A DNA stretch of 26,223 nt, taken from the NCBI GenBank assembly GCA_038043285.1, contig JBBTCJ010000161.1, forward strand, positions 1-26,223, given 5' to 3'. Position numbers and translations under genes: made by a program. Of the stretch, positions 8,596 to 16,793 are shown in pieces. Numbering within the stretch: position 1 is the first letter of the stretch; each line of letters starts with the position of its first letter. The notes below the pieces were generated by a model that had not been told where the DNA came from, ran no database searches, and saw only the letters and a program-made list of their open reading frames with translations. The DNA comes from JBBTCJ01 sp038043285 (GTDB taxonomy: Bacteria > Planctomycetota > Phycisphaerae > UBA1845).

Positions 8596-9434
8596 CAGTG
8601 CTGACTCCCGGCGTCGGTCTGACTTTCGAGGCCGATTTGCACCAGTTGGTCCGCCGTGGCCGGCCCGCAGCCTGCCGCATCGCACTCGATGGAGGCATCG
8701 GCGGCGGGGTCATCCGGTCGCAGTTCGAGCCATGGAGGACCGATTTCCAAGTCGAAGGTGCGGCACTCATGGGTGATGAATGCGGAGGCGAGGGCCGCGA
8801 GGCGGCCGTACAGGCCGTCAGGCTCCGCACTCATGACTCGCTGGGCGAATGCTGGCAACCACCGTGCCAAATGATCGCGTAAGAACAGCCGCTGGGCATC
8901 GGAGCAGGTCTCCGCCAATGGGGAGATATTCTGTTGCCGCCCCCAAGCCTCCTTGGCACACAGGACGCTCAGGAACTCACATTCAACCGCCACGTGGTCG
9001 GCCCGCTCGAACGCCGAGTCGTGGAGGTTCATCCCGAAAGCGTTGTAAAAACCGGCCAGATCCGCCAGTTCGGCCGTTTGCTGTATGATTTCGCTTCGAC
9101 CGTATTCCAACTCGTAGAGCGGGCAAGTTCCTCGCACCGAGTGTCCGAACAGCCGTCCGTAGTGGACCCGCAGTTCCTCGAGAACCTGCGGTCCGGACCG
9201 TCCGCGAAACCCGTGACATGTTTTATGGAGGTTGTCTATCCGGACGTTCAACTCCGCCGGGAACCCCTCCATCGGCGCCGGCCAGCGATCGGAGCGGTAT
9301 TGCTCGCAAAGGAACCCGACCAGAGCGTCGTCTGGATAACGCAATCCGTTGGAGAGCAGCGCATAGATCCCGGCCCGCGCCTGCGCGGCGTCCATCGGGC
9401 TAGATGGAGTTGGCATGGATTGCGGGTCGAACAT
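8595..9434 (-). CDS. TorD/NarJ-type chaperone for the molybdoenzyme
   Basis: Members of this family bind the signal peptide and apo-form of a molybdopterin subunit until cofactor is inserted. The 279-aa protein shows the expected helical signature: 'CPLYELEYG' at about 104-112, 'ELADLAGFYNAFG' at 122-134 and 'ERADHVAVECEFL' at 143-155, the counterparts of the conserved tyrosine, FY and His/Glu blocks of TorD proteins of type II DMSO reductases. The ATG at 9434 has an AGAGGAA site upstream and overlaps the nxrB-like gene by 35 bases. ATG at 9395, just after the nxrB-like stop, is possible but has no ribosome site. The C-terminal 40 residues are acidic with several Cys and less typical. Confidence 0.88.
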   Translation of the reverse strand: MFDPQSMPTPSSPMDAAQARAGIYALLSNGLRYPDDALVGFLCEQYRSDRWPAPMEGFPAELNVRIDNLHKTCHGFRGRSGPQVLEELRVHYGRLFGHSVRGTCPLYELEYGRSEIIQQTAELADLAGFYNAFGMNLHDSAFERADHVAVECEFLSVLCAKEAWGRQQNISPLAETCSDAQRLFLRDHLARWLPAFAQRVMSAEPDGLYGRLAALASAFITHECRTFDLEIGPPWLELRPDDPAADASIECDAAGCGPATADQLVQIGLESQTDAGSQH

Positions 9435-10677
9435 GAATGGGTTCCTCTACCTGAGTGCGGAAGATCTCCTGGCCCTTGCGATTGAAGGCGATGACGGTGT
9501 CGTTGTACATCTCGAACTTCTTTCCACTCTGCTCAGTCTCGTAGACTTTTTCGCCCTCCTTCAATTCATACCGGGCAATGATTCGGTTCGACCGGCGAAA
9601 CAATTGCAAGACGGCCAGAAGCTCGCGATCAGGATTGCGGTAGCGCTCGATGGCCTGTTCCACGCCCGGCCCGAACATCTGGGTCAAATAGGGCAGGGGC
9701 ACCCATCGCGGCGGGATGTAATACCCATTGGGCTCCGTACCGAACTGGGGGTACAGCGGCAGGGCGACCTTGGCCACGTGGATCAGGTAATAGAGAGGAT
9801 TTTGTCGATCCTCCGCCCAGGTGTTGTCGGGGTTTACCTTAACCAGGCCCTGCATTCGCACCTGACCGATACATGCGGCCATGCAGCGCGTTTCCATGGG
9901 AATGCCGTCCGCTTCGGGATCCAGTCCCTCAACGCGCGGATAGCAGGCGATGCACTTTTCACTCGTTCGCGTCGTGCCACGATAGAGGGATTTCTTGTAC
10001 GGACAGGCCTCGACGCACTTGCGATAGCCGCGGCATTCACTCTGGTCGATCAGCACAATTCCATCTTCCGGCCGCTTGTAGATCGCGGTGCGTGGACAGG
10101 CCGCCAGGCATGCGGGGTAGGAACAATGATTGCATAGCCGGGCCAGATAGTAGAACCACGCGCGGTGTTTTTTGCCATCGGTCAGATCGGCGCCCTCGCC
10201 AAAATCCATCGGCTTGTTCAACCCCTCTTGGGGGACGTCCTCGTGAATGTTGGGGAATCGCCATTCCTCGTCGGTGGGCAGGTATCCCAGCACCTGATTG
10301 GGTTGTCCGCCGCGGGCGACGAATTCGGGGTTTTCGAAGACCGTTCGTCCGTCAAAGCCGCCGTAGGGCTTTTTCGCGTCGCCGTTGGGATGACCGCTCC
10401 ATTGCTGCTTACCGGGATTGGCCTGCTCCAGCAGATCAAGGGTCCGCACGTCCCAATGTTGGGGGTAGCCGCCGTAGGGCTTGCTCTCGACGTTCGTCCA
10501 CCACATGTGCTCCTGCCCCTTGGCGAAGGTCCAGGTGCTTTTGCACGCCATGGTGCAGGTCTGACAGCCGATGCAGCGGTTGATGTTGATGACGAACGCG
10601 AACTGCTCTTTCGGCGACGCCTGATCGTAGGGGTAATGCATCGGCCGACCGAGCTGCCAGTTGTAGACTGTGGGCAT
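9400..10677 (-). CDS. nxrB: Nitrite oxidoreductase/nitrate reductase-type Fe-S beta subunit
   Basis: The 425-aa protein is the electron-transfer subunit of a type II DMSO reductase family enzyme. Four Cys groups are visible: C35-x2-C38-x2-C41-x3-C45; C182-x2-C185-x4-C190-x3-C194; C215 with Tyr218, C221 and C225; and C242-x2-C245 with C265 and C269. In the third group the 'CRGYRKC' form has Tyr where a Cys would be, like Trp in NarH, which predicts one [3Fe-4S] and three [4Fe-4S] clusters. The blocks 'CRGYRKCVEACPYKK', 'YPRVEG' and 'PPRWVPLPYL' match what I know of NxrB from Nitrospira and anammox bacteria. There is no signal peptide, as expected for co-export with the alpha subunit. The start has an AGGAGGAG ribosome site. 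Confidence 0.92.
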   Translation of the reverse strand: MPTVYNWQLGRPMHYPYDQASPKEQFAFVININRCIGCQTCTMACKSTWTFAKGQEHMWWTNVESKPYGGYPQHWDVRTLDLLEQANPGKQQWSGHPNGDAKKPYGGFDGRTVFENPEFVARGGQPNQVLGYLPTDEEWRFPNIHEDVPQEGLNKPMDFGEGADLTDGKKHRAWFYYLARLCNHCSYPACLAACPRTAIYKRPEDGIVLIDQSECRGYRKCVEACPYKKSLYRGTTRTSEKCIACYPRVEGLDPEADGIPMETRCMAACIGQVRMQGLVKVNPDNTWAEDRQNPLYYLIHVAKVALPLYPQFGTEPNGYYIPPRWVPLPYLTQMFGPGVEQAIERYRNPDRELLAVLQLFRRSNRIIARYELKEGEKVYETEQSGKKFEMYNDTVIAFNRKGQEIFRTQVEEPIHVRPAIHANSI

Positions 10678-10713
10678 CGTAACTCCTCCTGAGCGGCGCG
10701 GCGACGGCGCCCG

Positions 10714-11037
10714 CTAGCCGTTCAAAACCGTTAGGCTCACCTCTCGTTGTTCTCTTGTCCCGCCGGCCATTCCTGCCCGGCGCCCGCCCCAGCGTGCCAG
10801 CACCGTTTTCACGAGTTCACCAATCTGTTCCTTGCCCAAAACCGTGGCGGCTAAATAGGGACCCGCGTAGCCCTGCGTATTGAACATGTGCAGGATTCGA
10901 TCGGCGTCCAACCCCAGCCGGGCATACTCCTCGATAAAGCATTCCGCCATTTCCTGCATGGCGTCGTCGTCGGAAGTTTCGACGGCCACTCCGTGCAGGG
11001 TCATCGGGTCGCTCGGATCCGGATCGTCGTACGGCAT
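10714..11037 (-). CDS. Small unknown protein between alpha and beta genes
   Basis: The predicted protein is 107 aa and cytoplasmic. It starts 'MPYDDPDPSDPMTLHGV', continues with an acidic helical segment ('DDDAMQEMAECFIEEYARLG'), then 'QGYAGPYLAATVLG', and ends in a basic tail. I do not recognise a named family. Start ATG at 11037 is 4 bases after the alpha-subunit stop, with GAGGAG overlapping that stop, so it is translated in the operon. A longer reading from 11094 would run into the end of the alpha gene and adds nothing recognisable. The compact sequence with an intact ribosome site argues that it is real. Position suggests a role in assembly or a small accessory subunit, but this is inference. 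Confidence 0.78.
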   Translation of the reverse strand: MPYDDPDPSDPMTLHGVAVETSDDDAMQEMAECFIEEYARLGLDADRILHMFNTQGYAGPYLAATVLGKEQIGELVKTVLARWGGRRAGMAGGTREQREVSLTVLNG

Positions 11038-11041
11038 GGCC

Positions 11042-14000
11042 CTACTCCTCGAAACTTTCTTTCCCGCCCGCGCGGTAGCTTCCAGTGAACCCACCGGCGA
11101 GGTAACGCTTCATGGTGTCGCTCTCGTTCCCCGGGGACATCCCGGTCGTCGCCGGCGCCCACACGCCTTTTCCGCCCAGGCCCCCGTCTTCGGCCTTGGT
11201 CACACGGACCAGCGTTTCCTTGGGCACGGTGTTGATGGCGTGGTTGTCCGCCTCTCCACCGAAGATGAAACCCATGAACACCTTGGCCTTGTGGAACAGG
11301 GTATCCGTCTGGTGCATGGGCATGTGCCAATTGCGGGTCACGCTCTGTTGCGAACCGTATCGCAGGTTGGATTGGTAGCCGTCCTCGCACAGCGCCCGGC
11401 CGTCCTTGCGCGTCTCGTGCGCCTTGACGCTTTTCTCCGTGGCCACGTAGGGGGCGTGTTTCATCATCACCGTGCTGTAGGGATAACCCGGATTGTAGAC
11501 CGCCCGCAGCATCAGCCGGGCGACTTTGTAGAACGGATCGTCGGGCTTGGCTCCGATGTAGGGGCGATCCGCCGGGTTGGCGTCCACGTGTACGTAATCA
11601 CCCTCGTTGATCCCCAGATCGCGCGCCGCCTGGGGGTTCATGTGCAGTTGGTGCTCGCCGACGTACGGCGCCCGGCGATCAATGCGGTGGGGGTCGCCGA
11701 AGCTGCTGTCGTAGATCATGTGCCAATCGACGTTGCTCCAGGACGAGTGCACGCGGTGGCGCGTTTTGGGCGTCAGGCAATAAAATTGAAAACCCTTTTC
11801 CCACAGAAAGTTTCTGGTTTGCCTGATTTCCTGCCATGATTTTTTGACGTTGCGCACCGTGCGCTCGTCCCAGTGTTCGGCATTCAGGGGAATGCCATAG
11901 TCGTTTGGGCGAACATACGGACTCGTGGAGACGATCACATTGGGCAGATAGGGCGTCGCCTCCGGTCCCTCGCGGTGGACCATGAAGTTCTCGCCGTACT
12001 CGATGGCTTCGGGAACGTCGGAATACGCGTGCAGGCGGCCGGTGTCGGTGTGGAACGGCTCGCTTTCATGAACCTGCTCCCAGAACGGGACGCGCGGGTA
12101 GGTGCGGAAGAGCATCAACGCGCCGCCCGGGGTGCCGTACTTGCCGGCCATGATGTCATCCAGCTTGTACCCGGCCGTCGTGGTGCAGGTGTCCAGCAAC
12201 CGCTGGATGTACACCCGGCGTTTCCCCTCGTGCTCGAACTTGAAATAGTCCCGGAATCGCGGATCCCCAATCTCCTCGCCGACTGCTTTGGCGATGTTGG
12301 CGATGATCCATAGGTCATCCTTGGTGTCGAAGACCGGCTTGATCCCCCCCTTCCAAATCTGTAGGAAAGGATTCGAGCAGGACGCGGTGATCTCCAAATC
12401 TTCGAACTCGACCCAACTGTTCGCCGGAAGCCCGAAATCGGAATACTGGACCGACGCGGTCATCACGATGTCCTGGGCGATGATCATCTCGATGTTGGGG
12501 TTGACGTTCTTGAACATCTCGTAGCAATGCTTGGCATTGTTGAACAGGTTGACGTTGGTGAAGTGCAGGGCCTTGGTCGGCGTGGGCATGTGGGTTTTGC
12601 CGGTGAAGACCTTTCGACCCGCGGCGGGAGTCTCGACGATCAGCGGTCGATCGCCATGGTTCCAGTAGGCGGGTTCCTCGTCCTTGGCGTATGCATGGGC
12701 GTGGACCTCCTTGCCGTGAGCCGACTCGTCGAGGTTTGGCTCGAAGGGGTCTTCCGCCACCCATCCCTTGAAGCCGGGTCCGGTGGCCTTGCTGCCCTGG
12801 AAGAGCGCCGCCTTATAGTTGCCCGCCCAGCCGAACACCCCCGCGCCGGGTTTGCCGATGTTCCCGGTCAACATGATCGGCAGGTGTGCGGTGCGGTTGG
12901 CTTCGGTCGCATGGAACCAGTGGTTAATGCCTTCGCCCTGATGAATGGCCACCGGGCCGTGGTTCTTCGTGGTTTCCCAGATATCCTTGGCCAATCGCTC
13001 GATAAACACCTTGGGGGAGTGAGTGATTTCAGCGACGGTGTCGAGATCGTAGTCCTTCAGGTGGACCTGGTAGAGCGACCACAACGTCTGGATCTCGACA
13101 TCCGACCCATCCACGAGCTTGACTTTCCAGGTTCCGTCCAGCGCGGGATCGATGCCTTTGGCGTCCAGGCGTTTGCCGACGTCGTCGCGGGTGATCGCCG
13201 CGGGCCTGTTGGTCTTGGCATCCCATACGACCCGGTCACCGATCTTGGCGTATTGCTCATCCGTGAGGCCCTGGGTTTTGAAGCTGACGCCCTCCTTGGA
13301 AAGCGCGGGCTTGTAGCCGGCGAACACCTCGTCCGCCCGCAGACGCGCGAGGGTGTCGGTTCGAACCAGCAGCGGAAAATCCGTAAACTGCTTGACGAAC
13401 TTCTCGTCGTACCACCCCTTGTCGACCATGATTCGGGTGACCCCGAGCCAGAAGGCCGCGTCGGTCTCGGGGCGGATGGGGATCCAGTAGTCCGCCTTGG
13501 TGCTTGGCGCACCGTATTCGGGGGCGATGACCACGATCCGCCCGCCGCGTTCCATGCACTCGATAAACCAGTGCGAATCCGGCAGCTTGTTTTCCACCAG
13601 ATTCTTCCCGTTCATGATGATCAGCTTGCTGAAGCGCAGATCATTGAAGTCGCAATCGGAGTTCTGAAGTCCGTGCACCCAGGGCTGTCCGGGCGTCTGG
13701 TCGCCATGCCAGGTGTAGTTGCTCCAGTTTCGCCCCGCCCGCGCCTTCTCCTTGTCCACCTTGCGGATGTGGGCGTCGAGCAAGGCCATAGAGTTATTCA
13801 GGCGGTATAACCCGTACTTGCCCATCACGCCGAGCAGGCCCATGCCGCCGCGCATCTTGAACGTTCGCGTTCCCGCGCCGCCGGTCTCGGCGATCATTTC
13901 TTCGGGGTAGCCTTGCTTGCGAAGAAGTGCTGCACCTTGCTCCCCGCTGTAGCGTTTGCCGATGGCCAAGTAGGCCTTGGCGATGTACTTCAGCGCGGAT

Positions 14001-14533
14001 TCCCAGTCGATCTTGAGGTGGACGTCGGTGCCCCGACTGTCGAACTTGAACTTGGTTTTGTTTTCCGGCGTGAGTTCCGGGAAGCCGGCGTCGGCCCATT
14101 CCTTCCATCCCTTGCGGATGATCGGGTGCTTCAGCCGATACGGACCGTACACGATACGATGGAACGTGTATCCCTTGGCGCATTGCCGCGGGTTCCAATT
14201 GGCGGTGGCTTTGTTTCCGTACAGGTCGGAATAGTCTTGATAATTGTACTGTGTGCCCATCCGGGTAATGATGCCGTTGCGCGTGTACGCCATGACGCGG
14301 CAGGCGTGGGTGTCGTTGGGCGAGCACACCCAACTGAACGTCTCGTCATACCGGTATTGATCGCGATAGATCTTCTCCCACTCCCGAGCCGGGTAGTGCG
14401 CCAACGGATTGGCGATGTCCGGGCGGAAGGCCAGCGAGCGGAGAGGCCATCCAAGAACGCTGGTGGCTCCGAGCAGAACTCCGCCCGTCCGCATAAACTC
14501 TCGGCGTGTCGTTCCCTGGTTTTCAGTATGCAT
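11042..14533 (-). CDS. nxrA: Nitrite oxidoreductase-like molybdopterin alpha subunit, Tat-exported
   Basis: The 1163-aa length is typical of periplasmic NxrA. Residues 9-13 (TRREF) plus the hydrophobic run to about 36 form a Tat signal. Cys70, Asp74, Cys78 and Cys118 occupy the FS0 cluster-ligand positions (NarG has His, Cys, Cys, Cys). A bis-MGD oxidoreductase fold follows, with 'NYQDYSDLYGNKATANWNPR', 'RNWSNYTWHGDQTPGQP' and 'KADYWIPIRPETDAA' matching NxrA of Nitrospira and anammox bacteria. The late block 'GFIFGGEADNHAINTVPKE' is also shared. The ATG at 14533 directly precedes the Tat motif; an upstream start at 14617 would bury it. It lies 11 bases after the cytochrome gene, with AGGGG overlapping that stop. 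Family members include nitrate, chlorate and selenate reductases, so substrate and direction are not proven by sequence. Confidence 0.9.
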   Translation of the reverse strand: MHTENQGTTRREFMRTGGVLLGATSVLGWPLRSLAFRPDIANPLAHYPAREWEKIYRDQYRYDETFSWVCSPNDTHACRVMAYTRNGIITRMGTQYNYQDYSDLYGNKATANWNPRQCAKGYTFHRIVYGPYRLKHPIIRKGWKEWADAGFPELTPENKTKFKFDSRGTDVHLKIDWESALKYIAKAYLAIGKRYSGEQGAALLRKQGYPEEMIAETGGAGTRTFKMRGGMGLLGVMGKYGLYRLNNSMALLDAHIRKVDKEKARAGRNWSNYTWHGDQTPGQPWVHGLQNSDCDFNDLRFSKLIIMNGKNLVENKLPDSHWFIECMERGGRIVVIAPEYGAPSTKADYWIPIRPETDAAFWLGVTRIMVDKGWYDEKFVKQFTDFPLLVRTDTLARLRADEVFAGYKPALSKEGVSFKTQGLTDEQYAKIGDRVVWDAKTNRPAAITRDDVGKRLDAKGIDPALDGTWKVKLVDGSDVEIQTLWSLYQVHLKDYDLDTVAEITHSPKVFIERLAKDIWETTKNHGPVAIHQGEGINHWFHATEANRTAHLPIMLTGNIGKPGAGVFGWAGNYKAALFQGSKATGPGFKGWVAEDPFEPNLDESAHGKEVHAHAYAKDEEPAYWNHGDRPLIVETPAAGRKVFTGKTHMPTPTKALHFTNVNLFNNAKHCYEMFKNVNPNIEMIIAQDIVMTASVQYSDFGLPANSWVEFEDLEITASCSNPFLQIWKGGIKPVFDTKDDLWIIANIAKAVGEEIGDPRFRDYFKFEHEGKRRVYIQRLLDTCTTTAGYKLDDIMAGKYGTPGGALMLFRTYPRVPFWEQVHESEPFHTDTGRLHAYSDVPEAIEYGENFMVHREGPEATPYLPNVIVSTSPYVRPNDYGIPLNAEHWDERTVRNVKKSWQEIRQTRNFLWEKGFQFYCLTPKTRHRVHSSWSNVDWHMIYDSSFGDPHRIDRRAPYVGEHQLHMNPQAARDLGINEGDYVHVDANPADRPYIGAKPDDPFYKVARLMLRAVYNPGYPYSTVMMKHAPYVATEKSVKAHETRKDGRALCEDGYQSNLRYGSQQSVTRNWHMPMHQTDTLFHKAKVFMGFIFGGEADNHAINTVPKETLVRVTKAEDGGLGGKGVWAPATTGMSPGNESDTMKRYLAGGFTGSYRAGGKESFEE

Positions 14534-14544
14534 CGTCGATGCCC

Positions 14545-16350
14545 CTATTCGATCACCAGCTTCTGCCAGATGCTGATGTTCTTTTTTCCATCGCGGTCGC
14601 CCGCGCTGCCATTCCATATGGCGAACGAGACCGGCAGGTAATCGCCGGACCGGAAAGCCCGCTCATCTCCCTGCGCATGTTCGCAATCCTGCGGCAGGGC
14701 CATGCTTCGCTGCACCTGCACGTACCAGACCCCACGCTCATACACTGCTTGGCCCTCAACCACCTGAACGTTGGCCGGTTTGCCCGCCAGCGTTCCCGGC
14801 CCTCGGGCCACCAGGCACTCCACCGGTGTCTTGAGCAGCGGGTCGGCGACGAGATTCCCGGCGCCCCAGGCGGTAACGAACTCCGGCGCGTGCCGGGTGA
14901 TCACCTGGTGCGGCCATTCGGTCACCGTCATGTCCACCAGGCGAAAGTCCTGCTCCGGGTACATGTCCACCGCGCGGTGGGGAAACACCGCGTCGACGTC
15001 CTGGTAGCCGGCGGCGATGTTCTTCTGGCGATCAGCCTTCCACATCCAGATGTTCACGCCGTCGTGCTCGCCCGAGCCTCCCATGTAGAAGGGCGGATCG
15101 CTCGACAGCGCGAACTGCACCGCGACCGCGTCGCGAAACTCGTCGTGACGGACGGCCCGGTCGTCTGCGGCGGGATCCAGCCAGGAGAAGCGAAGGGCCA
15201 GGTTCGTGGCATTGTGAACCGCCTGAACCACCAGGCCCTCGACGCGATCCTCCGTCCACCACAGCGGCGTGAGGCCCACGTACTGTGGTCGGGCCTGGTT
15301 CCAGGCCGGGTCGGTCGGACCACTGGGAAGCGATCCGCTCACGTTCGGCGCCACCAACGTACCTTGGCGGAGCTGGGCCCGCTCCTGCGCGCCGACCTTG
15401 GCGAGCGACTGCACATAGTGAATCAGATCCCAAACCTCATCGTCGGTGTAGTTGCCTTCGAAGGCCGGCATCGGGGTGCCCTTGATGCCCTTGACGACCC
15501 GCGCGTACAATTGATGACCCTCGCTGCCGCCCTTGAAAATGCCGTTGACAAAGGATCGCGGCGGAACGGGATATCCTTCGTTGTCGAACTTCACGGCGTC
15601 AGCCACGGGATGTCCGTCCAAGCCGTGGCAACTCGCGCAAGCCTCCAGGTACACGCGCCGCCCGCGAAACCATCGAAGGTCGTCGAATGCCGGCTCCGGC
15701 GGAACCACCAGCGCGGGACCGGGCTGCGTACGCCCAGCCATCGCCTCCGCGGACGATGCGGCCCCGCCGCCCGCCTCGCCGGCCACCTTCGCCTTCACGG
15801 CGTCGATGTAGATCTGTCGCACGTACCTCGACAGGGCCTGAAGGTCGGAAAGCGGAAGATGCCCCCAGGGCGGCATGGCCGATCCGGGCATTCCTCGGCT
15901 GATGGTGCGCAATAGATCCTCGTCGGTCGGGACTTGGTTTTGCGTGGTCGAGAGCTTGAAGTTTCCCTGCTGGAAGTTTCTTGGCCGAGGGTTCATCAGG
16001 TACGCGAACTTGCCCGCCCCGTCACCATTCTCGCCGTGGCAGATCACGCACTGTTTGGTGAACAGTTCCTTGCCGCGCGTCCGGCCCGAGTCGTCCCCGC
16101 CAATGGGCGAGAGGCCGCCGGGTTTCTGAGGTTCCGTTGCGACCTGGGATCCGGAGGCGGCGGCCTTTCGTTCCCGTTCCTGGTTGGTTGCTGAGACGAC
16201 AGCCTCTTCCGATGCCCGACTGGATCCATGCCCATCCGGTCTTCCCGGCGCCGCCGTCACGGCGCACGCGGCTGGAAGAATCAGGCCGCATACCCAGACC
16301 ACCGAGTTTCTCGATCGGACCACCCTGCTCATCGGTACGTGCAATCTCAT
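14545..16350 (-). CDS. Diheme cytochrome c fused to NxrC/EbdC-like heme domain
   Basis: The 601-aa product carries an N-terminal signal peptide and two class I cytochrome c domains. Heme sites are CVICH at 101-105 and CASCH at 238-242, with likely axial Met159 (in 'GSAMPPWG') and Met294 (in 'GTPMPAF'). From about 345 to the end is a beta-rich domain like the gamma subunits of ethylbenzene dehydrogenase, dimethylsulfide dehydrogenase and NXR, which bind heme b. It shows 'FYMGGSGEHDGVNIWMWKAD' at 421-440 and 'SGDYLPVSFAIWNG' near the end. It probably takes electrons from the beta subunit and hands them to a periplasmic cytochrome. The ATG at 16350 overlaps the rrf2 stop (ATGA), indicating coupling. 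A second ATG 6 codons in is an alternative. Heme b ligands were not identified with certainty. Confidence 0.85.
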   Translation of the reverse strand: MRLHVPMSRVVRSRNSVVWVCGLILPAACAVTAAPGRPDGHGSSRASEEAVVSATNQERERKAAASGSQVATEPQKPGGLSPIGGDDSGRTRGKELFTKQCVICHGENGDGAGKFAYLMNPRPRNFQQGNFKLSTTQNQVPTDEDLLRTISRGMPGSAMPPWGHLPLSDLQALSRYVRQIYIDAVKAKVAGEAGGGAASSAEAMAGRTQPGPALVVPPEPAFDDLRWFRGRRVYLEACASCHGLDGHPVADAVKFDNEGYPVPPRSFVNGIFKGGSEGHQLYARVVKGIKGTPMPAFEGNYTDDEVWDLIHYVQSLAKVGAQERAQLRQGTLVAPNVSGSLPSGPTDPAWNQARPQYVGLTPLWWTEDRVEGLVVQAVHNATNLALRFSWLDPAADDRAVRHDEFRDAVAVQFALSSDPPFYMGGSGEHDGVNIWMWKADRQKNIAAGYQDVDAVFPHRAVDMYPEQDFRLVDMTVTEWPHQVITRHAPEFVTAWGAGNLVADPLLKTPVECLVARGPGTLAGKPANVQVVEGQAVYERGVWYVQVQRSMALPQDCEHAQGDERAFRSGDYLPVSFAIWNGSAGDRDGKKNISIWQKLVIE

Positions 16351-16793
16351 CGCGTGCTCCTCGTTTTTTCGCGACTTTGTCCGCGCTCGGATCGTTTGAA
16401 GGCAACCGTTTTCAACGTTGTGTCCTCAAGGAACCGTGTAGCGGCGGCCTTGACTTTCTTCCATTGCCCATGCGCCGCGCAGGGTTCGGAATCACTGCAC
16501 ATGGCGTTCCCGAAGGGGCAGTTTTTTCGATCTTTGTTGATGGGTTCAATGGGCGCCACCACGTCGGCGAGACGAATCCTGATGGCCGCCTGGGTCATCT
16601 GGAAGCCGCCGCATTTGCCGCGCGTTCCCTCAAGCAGTCCGGCCCGGACCAGGTCGGCGAGGATCGCGGAGAGGTACTTGCGGGGGATTTCGGCGGACAC
16701 GGCGATCCGCGGCCCGGAGACCGGGCGTTGGTCCGTGTTCCGGGCCAGGAAGATCATCGCCCGAAGGGCGTACTGGGCTGTGCGAGAGAACAT
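16347..16793 (-). CDS. Rrf2-family transcriptional regulator (NsrR/IscR-like)
   Basis: The 148-aa protein has the Rrf2 winged helix from residue 1 ('MFSRTAQYALRAMIFLA'), a recognition helix around 'PRKYLSAILADLVRAGLL' and a wing at 'GTRGKCGGF'. Cys92, Cys99 and Cys105 (C-x6-C-x5-C) fit the three-Cys Fe-S cluster loop seen in NsrR, IscR and relatives. It is therefore likely to sense nitric oxide, iron-sulfur status or redox state. It is the first gene of the operon, with its stop overlapping the next start by 4 bases, and an 8-4-8 inverted repeat ends 24 bases upstream of its start. Autoregulation and control of the enzyme genes is the simplest reading. The ligand sensed cannot be decided from sequence. 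Confidence 0.9.
   Translation of the reverse strand: MFSRTAQYALRAMIFLARNTDQRPVSGPRIAVSAEIPRKYLSAILADLVRAGLLEGTRGKCGGFQMTQAAIRIRLADVVAPIEPINKDRKNCPFGNAMCSDSEPCAAHGQWKKVKAAATRFLEDTTLKTVAFKRSERGQSREKTRSTR

Noticed and set aside
12527..13810. 427-aa plus-strand open frame
   Set aside because: It lies wholly antisense to the well-supported NxrA-like gene and has no domain; it is a high-GC shadow.
14506..15915. 469-aa plus-strand open frame
   Set aside because: Antisense to the cytochrome/gamma gene, whose heme motifs are clear; the frame itself shows no recognisable family.
7804..16793. Reading the operon as part of an anammox genome
   Set aside because: No hydrazine synthase or dehydrogenase genes in the window, and the GC content is well above that of known anammox bacteria. 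NXR-type enzymes also occur elsewhere.
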